DNA of 47,720 bases from Erysipelotrichaceae bacterium (GCA_030525525.1 JAUNEN010000017.1:1-47720); one strand, 5' to 3'. Shown: positions 36,517-44,921, counted from the stretch's first letter. Numbers and translations are program-made. The notes: generated by a model not told the origin, from the letters alone.

Positions 36517-36545
36517 AGATTACTCTTTTGCTTCCCCAATGTAAA
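36517..36545 (-). promoter_or_regulatory. Probable bioY promoter
   Basis: Minus-strand TTTACA (36540-36545) and TAATCT (36517-36522) are 17 bases apart. Start of transcription would be near 36510, with the operator immediately downstream. Confidence 0.6.
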
Positions 36546-36573
36546 GAAAAAAGGAAACTGTTTTTCAGCTTCC
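36545..36573 (-). terminator. Terminator of the hydrolase-SDR operon
   Basis: Minus-strand GGAAGCTG and CAGTTTCC (one G-U pair) enclose AAAAA and are followed by TTTTTTC. Its T-run borders the bioY -35 box. Confidence 0.75.
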
Positions 36574-36580
36574 TTCAGAT

Positions 36581-37291
36581 TCAGTCTTCTTTTGTCCATC
36601 CATCATCATTATGATAGATCATCAGTTTTGTCATACCGCCGTCAACGGTGATGTTTTCGCCGGTAATAAAACCCGCCTTCTCACTGCATAAAAAGAGCAC
36701 CGTGTTTGCAATATCAAGCGGATTGCCCACCCTGCCGGCCGGGTGCTGCGAAGCATCTGCTCCTTCATAGACTCTGTATGAGGTATCGATCCAGCCCGGC
36801 GAAACGGAATTGACACGGATTTTCGATGAGAAGCTGACAGCCAGAGCATGTGTCAATGCGGCAATACCGCCTTTTGCGGCTGTATAGCTTTCGGTCTGCG
36901 GTTGCGACATGCGGTCACGTGAAGAAGAAATATTCACAATGGCCCCGCCTGACTCAAAATAAGGTGCAAACAGTTTGGAAAGATAAAACGGTGCGGTCAC
37001 CCCGACAGCAAGTGCATATTGAAACTCTTCATAGGAACATTCATCGATTCCCTTCATGAGCGGCAGCGCATTGTTGATAAGATAATCAATCTTTCCATGC
37101 TTTTCAATCACATAGGATGCGAATGCTTCAAGGGTTTTCTGATCGGAGAGATCACCCTGATAATGATCGCCTTCCTGAATGTCGATCACTTCGCATACCG
37201 CGCCTTTCTTTTCAAATTCTTCTCTGATGCAGCGGCCGATTCCCTGTGCTCCGCCTGTGATCACAACTATCTTATCCCTGAATTCATTCAT
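36581..37291 (-). CDS. Short-chain dehydrogenase/reductase (SDR)
   Basis: Classical SDR oxidoreductase of 236 residues. The cofactor motif TGGAQGIG (about residues 12-19) and an acidic residue after the second strand (EVIDIQEGD) suggest NAD rather than NADP. LINNA is the structural motif, the catalytic tyrosine and lysine are in SYTAAKGG (YxxxK), with the serine in NISSS, and PGWID follows. Substrate is unknown. The ATG overlaps the stop of the alpha/beta hydrolase gene (ATGA) and has GAGGAG before it, so the two are translationally coupled. It is the last gene of a three-gene minus-strand operon. Confidence 0.88.
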   Translation of the reverse strand: MNEFRDKIVVITGGAQGIGRCIREEFEKKGAVCEVIDIQEGDHYQGDLSDQKTLEAFASYVIEKHGKIDYLINNALPLMKGIDECSYEEFQYALAVGVTAPFYLSKLFAPYFESGGAIVNISSSRDRMSQPQTESYTAAKGGIAALTHALAVSFSSKIRVNSVSPGWIDTSYRVYEGADASQHPAGRVGNPLDIANTVLFLCSEKAGFITGENITVDGGMTKLMIYHNDDGWTKED

Positions 37292-38085
37292 CTGCTTTCT
37301 CCTCTGAATACAGACAGCACTCTTTGATTGAAATCCTTTGCTTCATCATATGCCCCGTGTCCGTAATTTTCATAAATATAGGATTCACATTTCAGCTTTT
37401 CAGCCATCCTTAAACTTTCTTCATACGGGACGATCCTGTCTTTTTCTGCACCGATCACATATGCATTGACATTCATATTCGGTAACTCATCATAAAGATC
37501 AAACTTCAGGATAGCTTTCGCCTGATGTGCAAAGCGGGAAAGATCTGCTTTCTTTGTCATCTTTACAAGCACCGGCATCATCAGTCTGTATTTTTTCATA
37601 TAGCTTTCTGTATAAACAGATTCCATGAAGTCCTTTGTCAGAGCTTCATAATCCTGTTTTTCTGCCGCTTTGAGCCAGCCGTGAATCCGCTCTTCCGTCA
37701 TCTTCGCACATCCGGAAGAACTGAATGCAATGATCATTTTCCCGATGCATTCAGGATGTTTTTTGGCAAGAGAGAGCGCGATCATGCCGCCCATCGAAAC
37801 TGATAGAATATCTGCATTTTTGATCCCGACAGTTTTCATTGCTTCATAAAGATCGTCTGCCATCTGCTCAATCGTGCAGCTTTCATCGATCTCATCGCGT
37901 TCATCAAACATATAGACACGATAATCCTTTGCAAAGATGCGATAGGCAAGTGAAAGCGGCATGGAAGATCCCTTCACCCTGTTGAGTGAAAGACCGGGAA
38001 TGATGATCAGATTCTTCCGGCCGTTTCCAAATGATATATATGACATTGTGCATGCATTCAGATGCAGTGTTTTTTCAACCGGCAT
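37288..38085 (-). CDS. Alpha/beta hydrolase, cytoplasmic
   Basis: Alpha/beta-hydrolase-fold enzyme of 265 residues. The nucleophile serine is in ILSVSMGGMIA (GxSxG-like, SxSMGG), the oxyanion region is IIPGLSLNR, the acid is likely in VIGAEKDRIVP and the histidine in YGHGAYDE. It resembles proline iminopeptidase / BioH-like hydrolases, substrate unknown. The ATG at 38085 is preferred because GGGAG lies eight bases before it; the ATG six bases earlier would be too close. It follows the membrane-anchored hydrolase by 16 bases and overlaps the SDR start. Confidence 0.85.
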   Translation of the reverse strand: MPVEKTLHLNACTMSYISFGNGRKNLIIIPGLSLNRVKGSSMPLSLAYRIFAKDYRVYMFDERDEIDESCTIEQMADDLYEAMKTVGIKNADILSVSMGGMIALSLAKKHPECIGKMIIAFSSSGCAKMTEERIHGWLKAAEKQDYEALTKDFMESVYTESYMKKYRLMMPVLVKMTKKADLSRFAHQAKAILKFDLYDELPNMNVNAYVIGAEKDRIVPYEESLRMAEKLKCESYIYENYGHGAYDEAKDFNQRVLSVFRGESR

Positions 38086-38101
38086 AGCCATTTCTCCCTT
38101 T

Positions 38102-38992
38102 TTACTTTCCGCCGTGTATCAATGCCTGACGGATCATCTGGCCGGCAATCTGCCGCTGCAGCTCAGGTGAGATCGATGCTTTTTCACTGACTTCAGAGAC
38201 TGCTGTTTCTGCAAAACCGGCATGGACTGCCCCGTCAATGGACGCTTCTCTTGTATGAAGCGGAAAAGACTTCTTCGCTTCTTCATATCCTCCATGATCA
38301 CTGATTCCGTCAATTGCCGCATAGATTGCGATCAGTACGGAATCTTCATTCATTGTTTCTATGGGATATGCATCAAAAAGAATCACACCGTCAAAGACTT
38401 CCGGATATGCATTTGCATAGCTGACTGCGCTCGCTGCTGAGTTGCCGATTCCACCCGTAAAGAATCCCGGATAGGAATGCCGGTTCATGACTTCAGGCAT
38501 GCAGGAGTCATCAAGATAGTGTCTGTGAAACTGAGGCTCCAGAAGGAAACAGTCAAGCCCCTGATTTGCACAGGCACGCATCAAAGGCGCATATGCTGTT
38601 TCATCGATCTGTTCTTCGCCATAGAAGACCATCGCATTCTCTGTTCCCCAGCTGTCAAAAAACCATCCGTAATCTGTTTTATGAACGATGACGCTGTCGG
38701 CAGAAATCAATGCATCATTGACTTTTTCCGAGGCCGGCTGCACCTGATTCAGCCATGCATAAACCGTTGACAGAGTGACTGAAAAACTGAGAAGAATCAC
38801 AAGAATGCATCTGATCCAGCCGTTAACATTCTTTTGGAAGATCTTTTCAAATCCGAAGGCAATCAACTGAACAAGCCAGATTGAAGCGATCAGAATCACA
38901 ATGAAAACAATCCCTGCACCGGTCAGTTCATAAGTTTTCATATGATCGATCAGAATCTGAAAGATTTCAGCAATTCCGGATAGTCTGTTCAT
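38102..38992 (-). CDS. Membrane-anchored alpha/beta hydrolase
   Basis: 296-residue protein with two N-terminal hydrophobic helices (about 25-47 and 60-82) and an extracellular-looking hydrolase domain after about residue 95. The domain resembles the small alpha/beta hydrolase group with AMVFYGEEQID as first strand, nucleophile serine in GGIGNSAASA (GxSxx rather than GxSxG), and a final histidine in DGAVHAGF. In relatives the motif is nearer GHSxGG, so the altered elbow is notable. First gene of an operon with a second hydrolase and an SDR. Function unknown; lipid or cell-wall ester cleavage is possible. Confidence 0.72.
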   Translation of the reverse strand: MNRLSGIAEIFQILIDHMKTYELTGAGIVFIVILIASIWLVQLIAFGFEKIFQKNVNGWIRCILVILLSFSVTLSTVYAWLNQVQPASEKVNDALISADSVIVHKTDYGWFFDSWGTENAMVFYGEEQIDETAYAPLMRACANQGLDCFLLEPQFHRHYLDDSCMPEVMNRHSYPGFFTGGIGNSAASAVSYANAYPEVFDGVILFDAYPIETMNEDSVLIAIYAAIDGISDHGGYEEAKKSFPLHTREASIDGAVHAGFAETAVSEVSEKASISPELQRQIAGQMIRQALIHGGK

Positions 38993-39049
38993 AAGGACAA
39001 TTCCTGTCGTATGTCAATGCAGTGTTGCCGTTGCTCATGTATATGTATA

Positions 39050-39970
39050 TCACTCTTCTGAGTGATGCGGATTCTGTTTTTTGGAATCAGTCCCTGTTTT
39101 GCGCATCTGCTTGGGCGTCATGCCGTATTCTCTGACAAACAGGCGGTTGAAATAACTCTGCTGGTTGAAGCCGCAGATGGCTGCGATCTCTGAAAACTGC
39201 AGGGTTGTATTCTTCAGAAGATAGACGCTCTTCTCAAGACGGTATTGCTGAACATGCTCAATCGGCGATTTGCTGAGATACTTCCGGAACAGTCTTGAAC
39301 ATTTGGATCTGCTCATCTTTCCGGCAGCCGCAATCTCATCGACCGTGATTTCTTCCTGATGATGCTCGCCGATAAAAGCCAGCATCTCTCTCAATGATTC
39401 AAGGTCGGTATCTCTGCGGACGGTTTCATCCGGATTGGTATGATGATGAATCCGGCAGTACTGTCTCAGAATTGCGCAATATTTGGCAACCACTTCAAAT
39501 TCATATTCTTCAGGCTTGTGTCTGATCAGATCAAGGATTATATCCATGTCATAGGAAAACAAGGGAGATGCCGGTCTGATCACAGTCGAAGCAAACGCGC
39601 TGTCATTGATCATTGCCTGCAGCTTTCTGTTCAGAAACGGAACATCGACAGCATCCGGAGCCGCCACAAGAATGCGGAATTTTGCCGGAGTACGGAAAGC
39701 GCCTTTATAGGAATGCGGCTGACGGGCATTGATAAAGAGAGTCTCCCCTTCTTCCACATGCACGATCTGCGTATTGACCTGAAAAGAGATGCCGCCTTCA
39801 ATCACACGTGCCCAGACAAACTGATCCACGACATGAACGGTTCTCCTTCCTCCCGACTGCACATTTGTCTCAAATTCTTCCATTCCGATCTTCAGATCCG
39901 GATGGATATATTTCACCTGAATCGGAAATCCTTCTTCCGCTTCAATCTTCAGATTCTCTGTATTGTTCAT
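39050..39970 (-). CDS. AraC-family regulator with N-terminal cupin
   Basis: 306-residue transcription regulator. The N-terminal half is a cupin-like sensor domain (about 25-120, with GETLFINARQPHSYKG and VWARVIEGGISFQV), and residues about 195-290 hold the paired AraC helix-turn-helices: EITVDEIAAAGKMSRSKCSRLFRKY and LQFSEIAAICGFNQQSYFNRLFVREYGMTPKQMR. The effector is probably a small sugar-like or organic molecule. It diverges from the lipoprotein gene across 152 bases containing an 11-base inverted repeat, so that gene is the likely target. A weak GAGAGG site lies about nine bases before the ATG. Confidence 0.88.
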   Translation of the reverse strand: MNNTENLKIEAEEGFPIQVKYIHPDLKIGMEEFETNVQSGGRRTVHVVDQFVWARVIEGGISFQVNTQIVHVEEGETLFINARQPHSYKGAFRTPAKFRILVAAPDAVDVPFLNRKLQAMINDSAFASTVIRPASPLFSYDMDIILDLIRHKPEEYEFEVVAKYCAILRQYCRIHHHTNPDETVRRDTDLESLREMLAFIGEHHQEEITVDEIAAAGKMSRSKCSRLFRKYLSKSPIEHVQQYRLEKSVYLLKNTTLQFSEIAAICGFNQQSYFNRLFVREYGMTPKQMRKTGTDSKKQNPHHSEE

Positions 39971-40042
39971 TTGTACGATCCTCTCAGGTCCATTTTCATG
40001 ACTGTAACAGTTTCATATTAAAAGTATACCCGATTATGCTAT

Positions 40043-40083
40043 AAATCGCGCAATTACTTGCCCATAATTATGTTGCGTGATTT
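40043..40083. promoter_or_regulatory. Inverted-repeat operator between araC-type gene and lipoprotein
   Basis: AAATCGCGCAA (40043-40053) and TTGCGTGATTT (40073-40083) are inverted copies with one mismatch, centres 30 bases (three helix turns) apart. A third partial copy with ATCGCG lies at 40098-40104, before the lipoprotein ribosome site. The spacing suits a dimeric AraC-type protein; binding by the neighbouring regulator is inferred. Confidence 0.6.
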
Positions 40084-40122
40084 GATTGTACAAATTTTAT
40101 CGCGTTTTTTCTGGAGGGTATT

Positions 40123-40902
40123 ATGAAAAAAACAATCGCATTTCTGATGTCGGTTGCCCTGCTGGCAGGATGTTCCTCATCCACAGCTGAGGGAGCTGAC
40201 ACAAACACTGAGACTGAGACACAGACTCAGGAAACCGAAAAGGAAGAAGAGACAAAAGAAGATGTTCAGACTGAAGGTGTCTACACAGTCTACAACGCAA
40301 CTGGCGAAGGCGTTACTGATCTCTACCTGTATGAGACAGGTTCTTCCGAAAAGGGTGACAACTACGCTGCCGGCGGACATGGCTTCGGCGATGCTCACGC
40401 TATGGTTCTGAAATATGACGGTTCCGCAAATCCTGAAGTTGAACTGACACTGGAATTCACAACAAAGTCCGGCTACACAGGAAAGTTTGAAACACTGCAC
40501 ATCGAAACAGCTCCGATCACACTGCTCGCTGCAGATGCCATGACAGGCTCAACACAGATTGCATTCGCTGCCAACCCTGTCACATATGTCATCTACAACA
40601 CAACAGGCGAAAAGGTTACTGACCTCTATCTTTACCGTACAGGCACAACAGACAAGGGTGAAAACCTGATTGACGGCGCTGCTGAAGACGGCGGAAGCCA
40701 GGAAATCTCATTCGATGCAGTTCCTGAAATGCTGCTGGATGACAAGGGAAACATGGGTGTCTTCACACTTGAATTCACAACAGAATCCGGTTATACAGGC
40801 ACATTCAAGACTCTGTCTTATGAGAATGCTCCGATCTGCCTGATCGCTGCAGATGCTATGACAGGTTCTACAGAAATCAAGTTCGGCGCTCCCGAGAAAT
40901 AA
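40123..40902 (+). CDS. Lipoprotein with two tandem beta-rich repeats
   Basis: Secreted lipoprotein of 259 residues. Signal peptide and lipobox LLAGC place the lipidated cysteine at residue 17. A linker of threonine, glutamate and lysine residues follows (about 18-50), then two repeats of about 100 residues: the first about 53-152 and the second about 153-257. Both have VTDLYLY, then TLEFTT.SGYTG, and end AADAMTGST.I. This looks like a beta-sandwich duplicated in tandem; the family is not recognised. Codon use is biased toward GCT, ACA and AAG, suggesting high expression. It is divergent from an AraC-type regulator. The ATG follows TGGAGGG. Confidence 0.8.
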   Translation: MKKTIAFLMSVALLAGCSSSTAEGADTNTETETQTQETEKEEETKEDVQTEGVYTVYNATGEGVTDLYLYETGSSEKGDNYAAGGHGFGDAHAMVLKYDGSANPEVELTLEFTTKSGYTGKFETLHIETAPITLLAADAMTGSTQIAFAANPVTYVIYNTTGEKVTDLYLYRTGTTDKGENLIDGAAEDGGSQEISFDAVPEMLLDDKGNMGVFTLEFTTESGYTGTFKTLSYENAPICLIAADAMTGSTEIKFGAPEK

Positions 40903-40922
40903 TCTCAGTTGAATCGAAGCAG

Positions 40923-40949
40923 CCGCACACATCCGCGTGTGCGGTTTTT
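40923..40949 (+). terminator. Terminator after the lipoprotein gene
   Basis: CCGCACAC and GTGTGCGG form a perfect stem around ATCCGC, followed by TTTTT. Confidence 0.9.
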
Positions 40950-41001
40950 CTTTTCTGTGTCTTTATGTGAGAATATAATGGATGAAGTGAAAGGAATCAC
41001 C

Positions 41002-41241
41002 ATGGCAAACGAAAGAGATTATGAACTGATCGTACACGGTACGAAAAACAAAGATACGGATCCTGATCAGGTAAAGGAAATACTGATCAGACAGCTGCAT
41101 CTTCATGAAGCAGAAGCAGAAAAGTTTCTCCATGATGAATACAGACTGTATCCCCTCTACAAAGATCAGGCACTTCACATTGCCAGAGAGCTCAATCAGC
41201 TCGGCATTGCGAGTGAAATCATGCGTCATGCAAAAGACTGA
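41002..41241 (+). CDS. Small L7/L12 C-domain-like protein
   Basis: 79-residue soluble protein without a recognised family. The pattern YELIVHG, then VKEILIRQLHLHEAEAEKFLHDE, YPLYK, and DQALHIARELNQLGIASEIM follows the beta-alpha-alpha-beta-alpha-beta order of the ribosomal protein L7/L12 C-terminal domain, where the last helix-strand reads EA..IK..LE.AGA.VE. This is a pattern match by eye, not a proven homology. Start at 41002 is set by AAAGGAA; longer readings are unlikely. It is flanked by a terminator on both sides, so it forms its own small transcript just before the helicase gene. Confidence 0.6.
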   Translation: MANERDYELIVHGTKNKDTDPDQVKEILIRQLHLHEAEAEKFLHDEYRLYPLYKDQALHIARELNQLGIASEIMRHAKD

Positions 41242-41266
41242 CAATACTGTTTAAGTATTGTTTTTT
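41241..41266 (+). terminator. Terminator after the small protein gene
   Basis: ACAATAC and GTATTGT pair around seven bases, followed by a run of six T. It begins at the stop codon. Confidence 0.8.
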
Positions 41267-41272
41267 AATGCA

Positions 41273-41302
41273 TTGAAGTTTCAATCTGACGCCTGCTACA
41301 AT
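41273..41302 (+). promoter_or_regulatory. Promoter of a leaderless helicase mRNA
   Basis: TTGAAG (41273-41278) and TACAAT (41297-41302) are 18 bases apart. Transcription should start seven bases after TACAAT, exactly at the GTG start codon (41309). No ribosome binding site exists between the promoter and the GTG. Confidence 0.6.
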
Positions 41303-41308
41303 TGAAAC

Positions 41309-44302
41309 GTGAAAGCTGTTTACAAAGAATTGTTCCGGGCAATCTATCAGAATTGCTGGCTGGCAGTCGAATATCACAATCAGAAAAACGAAACAACAAA
41401 CTACTGGATTGCAGTCAAAGACATCAATCTGCGCACAAAGCGTCTTTTATGCGAAGGAATGCATCTGACAACCTACAGCATTGCCGAACTCAATCTTTAT
41501 CTTGAAAAGATCGTCAGCGCAAAAGCTCTTGTCAATACCTATACCGAGCTGCCTTCAAAGCTGAAAGAAGATATCAGTGCAAATCCCGAAAAGTATGTTT
41601 CGATCTTTTCAGAGACGGCAAATCTTCGCATTCTGAACTATCTGGCTGAATGTTTCAGACTGGATCAGAGTCCTTTTAAAACCGACTTTGTGCTGGTTGA
41701 GAAAATCGATGATGAGAGTTTCGGTACAGAAGGTGTCACCCTCAGCGAGCGGCAGTTTGATCAGATTGTGAAAGGATTTCTGAAAGACACAAAAGATGAA
41801 CCGCATAAACGCCTGTCCATGAAGCAGTTCGGAATGAATCTGCTTTCGGTGCATACATCAAAAGGCGTTTATCTGCTTGCCTATCTTCCTTTAAGACTGC
41901 ATGTAAGGGAAAGAAGACTCGGATGCTTTGATGCGCCGGTCATCTGTTCGCAATATACAATCAACGGAAAAGTCCAGTCGGTCAGATCATTCATGGATCC
42001 CGAAGACCTGCCTCTTCTTCAGAATTTTGCACAGAATGCGGAAGAGATCAGAAATGCCATTGCCCGTGCAAATCCGGGAATCATCATTGATGACATGCCT
42101 TATATGCTTGAAATCGCCAGAGATTCATTGCTTGATCTCCAGGAAGAATACGAAGGCATTTTTGCCATGTATGCAAACAATGAAGTGACTGCTCCCCTGC
42201 GTGCTTTTTTCGGTGAGCTGACTGCTCATCCCCGTAAAAGCAAAGCCATTCCGCTCGCACTCATCAACAATCAGATCAACCTTGATCAATTGCTTGCCAT
42301 GAATCATGCCATGCGCTATCCGGTTTCCTATATCCAGGGACCTCCCGGAACAGGCAAAACACAGACAATCGTCAATACCGTTCTCTCTGCTTTTTACAAC
42401 CACAGAACCGTATTGCTGGCATCATACAACAACCACCCGATTGATGAAGCCGTCAACAAGCTCTCGTCGATCCGTGCTTCCCGCAGTCTGATTCCCTTCC
42501 CGGTTTTAAGACTGGGTTCAAATGAAGAAACTGCCAGGACACTTCTGAAACTGCGCAAACTGATCAAAGAGCTGAAAAAAAGCGACAGGCCGAAGCGGCA
42601 GCTCAAAGACAGCCCAAGCCGCATGGCAAATGCCAAAAAGCTGAGTGATTTCCTGGATGAATATGAAAACAGACTGAATCTGATCGAACGCAAAGATGCT
42701 TTGGATCAATTGATTGCAGGTTCTACCCAGATGAACTTCACGCTGCAGCTGGAAACAGAGCAGAAGCCTGATCTTGAAAAGAAGATCAAAAAAGGAAAAG
42801 ATCTCAATATCAGACAGGCAATGCGGTTCATCAATACCGATTTCACGGCACTCAGGGAAATTCTGTATCAGATGTCCTTCAAATGTATCAGCCGCATTCT
42901 GGAGCCGCAATATGAAGAACTTGTCAACATCATCAATATCAAAGACGAAACAGAAATGGTCAGACAGTTCAATTCATGGGCGGATGATTCAGATCATCTG
43001 ACCATTCTTCTCAGAGTCTTCCCGGTCATTGCGACCACCTGCATTTCGGCATGCAAACTTTCCGATCCCAAACCCATCTTCGACATGGTCATCCTTGATG
43101 AGGCAAGCCAATGCAATACGGCTGTTTCTCTTGTTCCGATGATCAGAGGCAGAAGCCTGATGCTTGTCGGCGATCCCCAGCAGCTGCAGCCGGTCATTCA
43201 GCTGAGTCCGTTTGACAGCAGCGAACTCCGGAAAAAATATGAAGTCTCAGCAGAATATGATTACTGCTCCAGCTCCATTTATAAAACCATGCTCGCCTGC
43301 GATCCGGTTTCGGATGAAGTTCTTTTATCCCATCATTACCGGTGCGACCCGAAAATCATCGGCTTCAACAACCGCAAATACTATAACAGCAAGCTGCAGA
43401 TGGACGGCAAAAGCGTTTCTGACAAACCTCTTGTCTTTGTCGATGTTGAAAATGATGAAACAACGATCAAGAATACTGCACCGCGTGAAGCAGACGCCAT
43501 TATACGCTATCTCAAGGATCATCCCGATCAGAATACCGGTATCATCACACCTTTTGTTCCCCAGAAGGAATACATACGGAAGGAACTCGAAATCAACGGC
43601 ATCGAAAATGTGGACTGCGGAACGGTTCATGCCTTCCAGGGAGATGAAAAGGATGTCATTCTCTTTTCGCTTGCCCTGACGCCGAAGACAAGAAATGAAA
43701 CATATGAGTGGCTGAAAAACAACCGTGAGCTGATCAATGTTTCAACTTCCCGGGCAAGACAGCAGCTCTTTCTCTTCACCAATTCAGAAGTTCTCGAAGC
43801 GCTCCATAACCCTGAGGAAACTGATGATCTTTATGATCTTGCCTGCTATGTCAGAAGCGAAGGCACCTATGAAGTCACAGAACGGCCGGTTGAATCCAGA
43901 GCCCTCGGCATCCGTCCCTATTCTTCGGAAACCGAAACAGCATTCCTGGAAAATCTGACCCATGCGCTTGACAATGCATTTGCGGACGGCAGCCGCTACT
44001 CGGTTCATAAGGAAGTTCCTCTCTCCCAGGTCTTCAATGGCGCCAATGATCTGAAGGATTATTTCTATATGAGCAGATTCGACTTTGTCGTCTTCCGCAA
44101 ATTCCAGAAAACTGAAATCCCGGTTCTTGCCATCGAGCTTGACGGCATGGAACATATATCAGATGAAACCGTGCGGCAGCGTGATCAAAAGAAAGAAGCC
44201 ATCTGCAAAGAACATGGCTTCGAGCTGATCCGTGTCGATAACACCTATGCAAGAAGATATCACTACATCAAGGATATCCTGATTCAATATTTCCGCTCAT
44301 AA
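41309..44302 (+). CDS. WYL-like / superfamily 1 helicase / DUF2726 nuclease-like protein
   Basis: 997-residue multidomain protein. Residues about 1-80 resemble a WYL domain (AIYQNCWLAVEYHN, YWIAVKDI), a ligand- or nucleic-acid-sensing fold. The UPF1/Dna2-like SF1 helicase core follows: Walker A GPPGTGKT at residue 344, Walker B ILDEASQ with D597-E598, GDPQQLQP, SHHYRC and TVHAFQGDEKD (motifs III-V), and VSTSRARQQL (motif VI). The C-terminal about 120 residues match DUF2726, a PD-(D/E)XK-like domain with D925 and E943/D945 (IELDG). Helicase-nuclease fusions of this kind act in repair or phage defence; the role here is inferred. Start is GTG without a ribosome site, at the expected transcription start. 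Confidence 0.85.
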   Translation: MKAVYKELFRAIYQNCWLAVEYHNQKNETTNYWIAVKDINLRTKRLLCEGMHLTTYSIAELNLYLEKIVSAKALVNTYTELPSKLKEDISANPEKYVSIFSETANLRILNYLAECFRLDQSPFKTDFVLVEKIDDESFGTEGVTLSERQFDQIVKGFLKDTKDEPHKRLSMKQFGMNLLSVHTSKGVYLLAYLPLRLHVRERRLGCFDAPVICSQYTINGKVQSVRSFMDPEDLPLLQNFAQNAEEIRNAIARANPGIIIDDMPYMLEIARDSLLDLQEEYEGIFAMYANNEVTAPLRAFFGELTAHPRKSKAIPLALINNQINLDQLLAMNHAMRYPVSYIQGPPGTGKTQTIVNTVLSAFYNHRTVLLASYNNHPIDEAVNKLSSIRASRSLIPFPVLRLGSNEETARTLLKLRKLIKELKKSDRPKRQLKDSPSRMANAKKLSDFLDEYENRLNLIERKDALDQLIAGSTQMNFTLQLETEQKPDLEKKIKKGKDLNIRQAMRFINTDFTALREILYQMSFKCISRILEPQYEELVNIINIKDETEMVRQFNSWADDSDHLTILLRVFPVIATTCISACKLSDPKPIFDMVILDEASQCNTAVSLVPMIRGRSLMLVGDPQQLQPVIQLSPFDSSELRKKYEVSAEYDYCSSSIYKTMLACDPVSDEVLLSHHYRCDPKIIGFNNRKYYNSKLQMDGKSVSDKPLVFVDVENDETTIKNTAPREADAIIRYLKDHPDQNTGIITPFVPQKEYIRKELEINGIENVDCGTVHAFQGDEKDVILFSLALTPKTRNETYEWLKNNRELINVSTSRARQQLFLFTNSEVLEALHNPEETDDLYDLACYVRSEGTYEVTERPVESRALGIRPYSSETETAFLENLTHALDNAFADGSRYSVHKEVPLSQVFNGANDLKDYFYMSRFDFVVFRKFQKTEIPVLAIELDGMEHISDETVRQRDQKKEAICKEHGFELIRVDNTYARRYHYIKDILIQYFRS

Positions 44303-44304
44303 TC

Positions 44305-44331
44305 AAAACAAGAGGTCAGCCCTCTTGTTTT
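44305..44331. terminator. Bidirectional terminator between helicase and flavin reductase genes
   Basis: AAAACAAGAGG and CCTCTTGTTTT form a perfect 11-bp stem around TCAGC, with A- and T-runs on both sides. Confidence 0.88.
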
Positions 44332-44908
44332 ACTTTACGGACTTTACCCATTCGTCCATCTGTTTTCTGATCCGGTTCAGTTCACTCTCAACATCAGTAA
44401 ACGGCATATCAAGATTTTCGGCAATGAAGCTGACCGTTTCGTCAATATGATAGAAGTTTTCAGCGAGAGCTTTCAGATAGCCATATCCATATGCATCGCT
44501 GATCAAAGGTCCCCCGGCCGTGCAGATATAGATCAGTCTTTTCGCTTTGCATAAGCCGTAAGGGTTTCCTGTTTCGTCATAATCAAACGTCACTCCTACG
44601 CAATTGATCCGCTCGATATATACTTTCAGCGCAGCCGGAAATGACAGATCCCAATATGGGGCAGCGATGACGATTGTATCGGCTTCTGCAAACTGCCTTG
44701 CATATTTCAATACCGGATGATCAAAATCTTTCAGTCTCAGAGCTTCATCACGTATCTTCAGAAGTTCCTGACTCAATGTCCGGATTTTCAATTCTTCCGG
44801 ATTCACTTCAGTTACATCACGATCCGGCCAGAGATTCAGGAAATATTGCACAAGCGCATATGTCCTTGAGTTATTTCTGACACATGTATTGACAAACAGA
44901 ACACTCAT
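44330..44908 (-). CDS. FMN-dependent NADH-azoreductase / flavodoxin-like quinone reductase
   Basis: 192-residue flavodoxin-fold oxidoreductase of the AzoR/NAD(P)H-quinone reductase group. FVNTCVRNNSRTYAL is the FMN phosphate loop, APYWDLSFPAALKVYIERIN the flavin-side motif (usually PMYNFSIPSxLKxxID), and TAGGPLISDAYGYGYL the third flavin contact. It should reduce quinones or azo compounds with NADH. The stop lies within the terminator shared with the helicase. The ATG follows AAGGAGGC and is only 13 bases after the coiled-coil protein gene, so the two are co-transcribed. Confidence 0.85.
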   Translation of the reverse strand: MSVLFVNTCVRNNSRTYALVQYFLNLWPDRDVTEVNPEELKIRTLSQELLKIRDEALRLKDFDHPVLKYARQFAEADTIVIAAPYWDLSFPAALKVYIERINCVGVTFDYDETGNPYGLCKAKRLIYICTAGGPLISDAYGYGYLKALAENFYHIDETVSFIAENLDMPFTDVESELNRIRKQMDEWVKSVK

Positions 44909-44921
44909 ACTGCCTCCTTAT

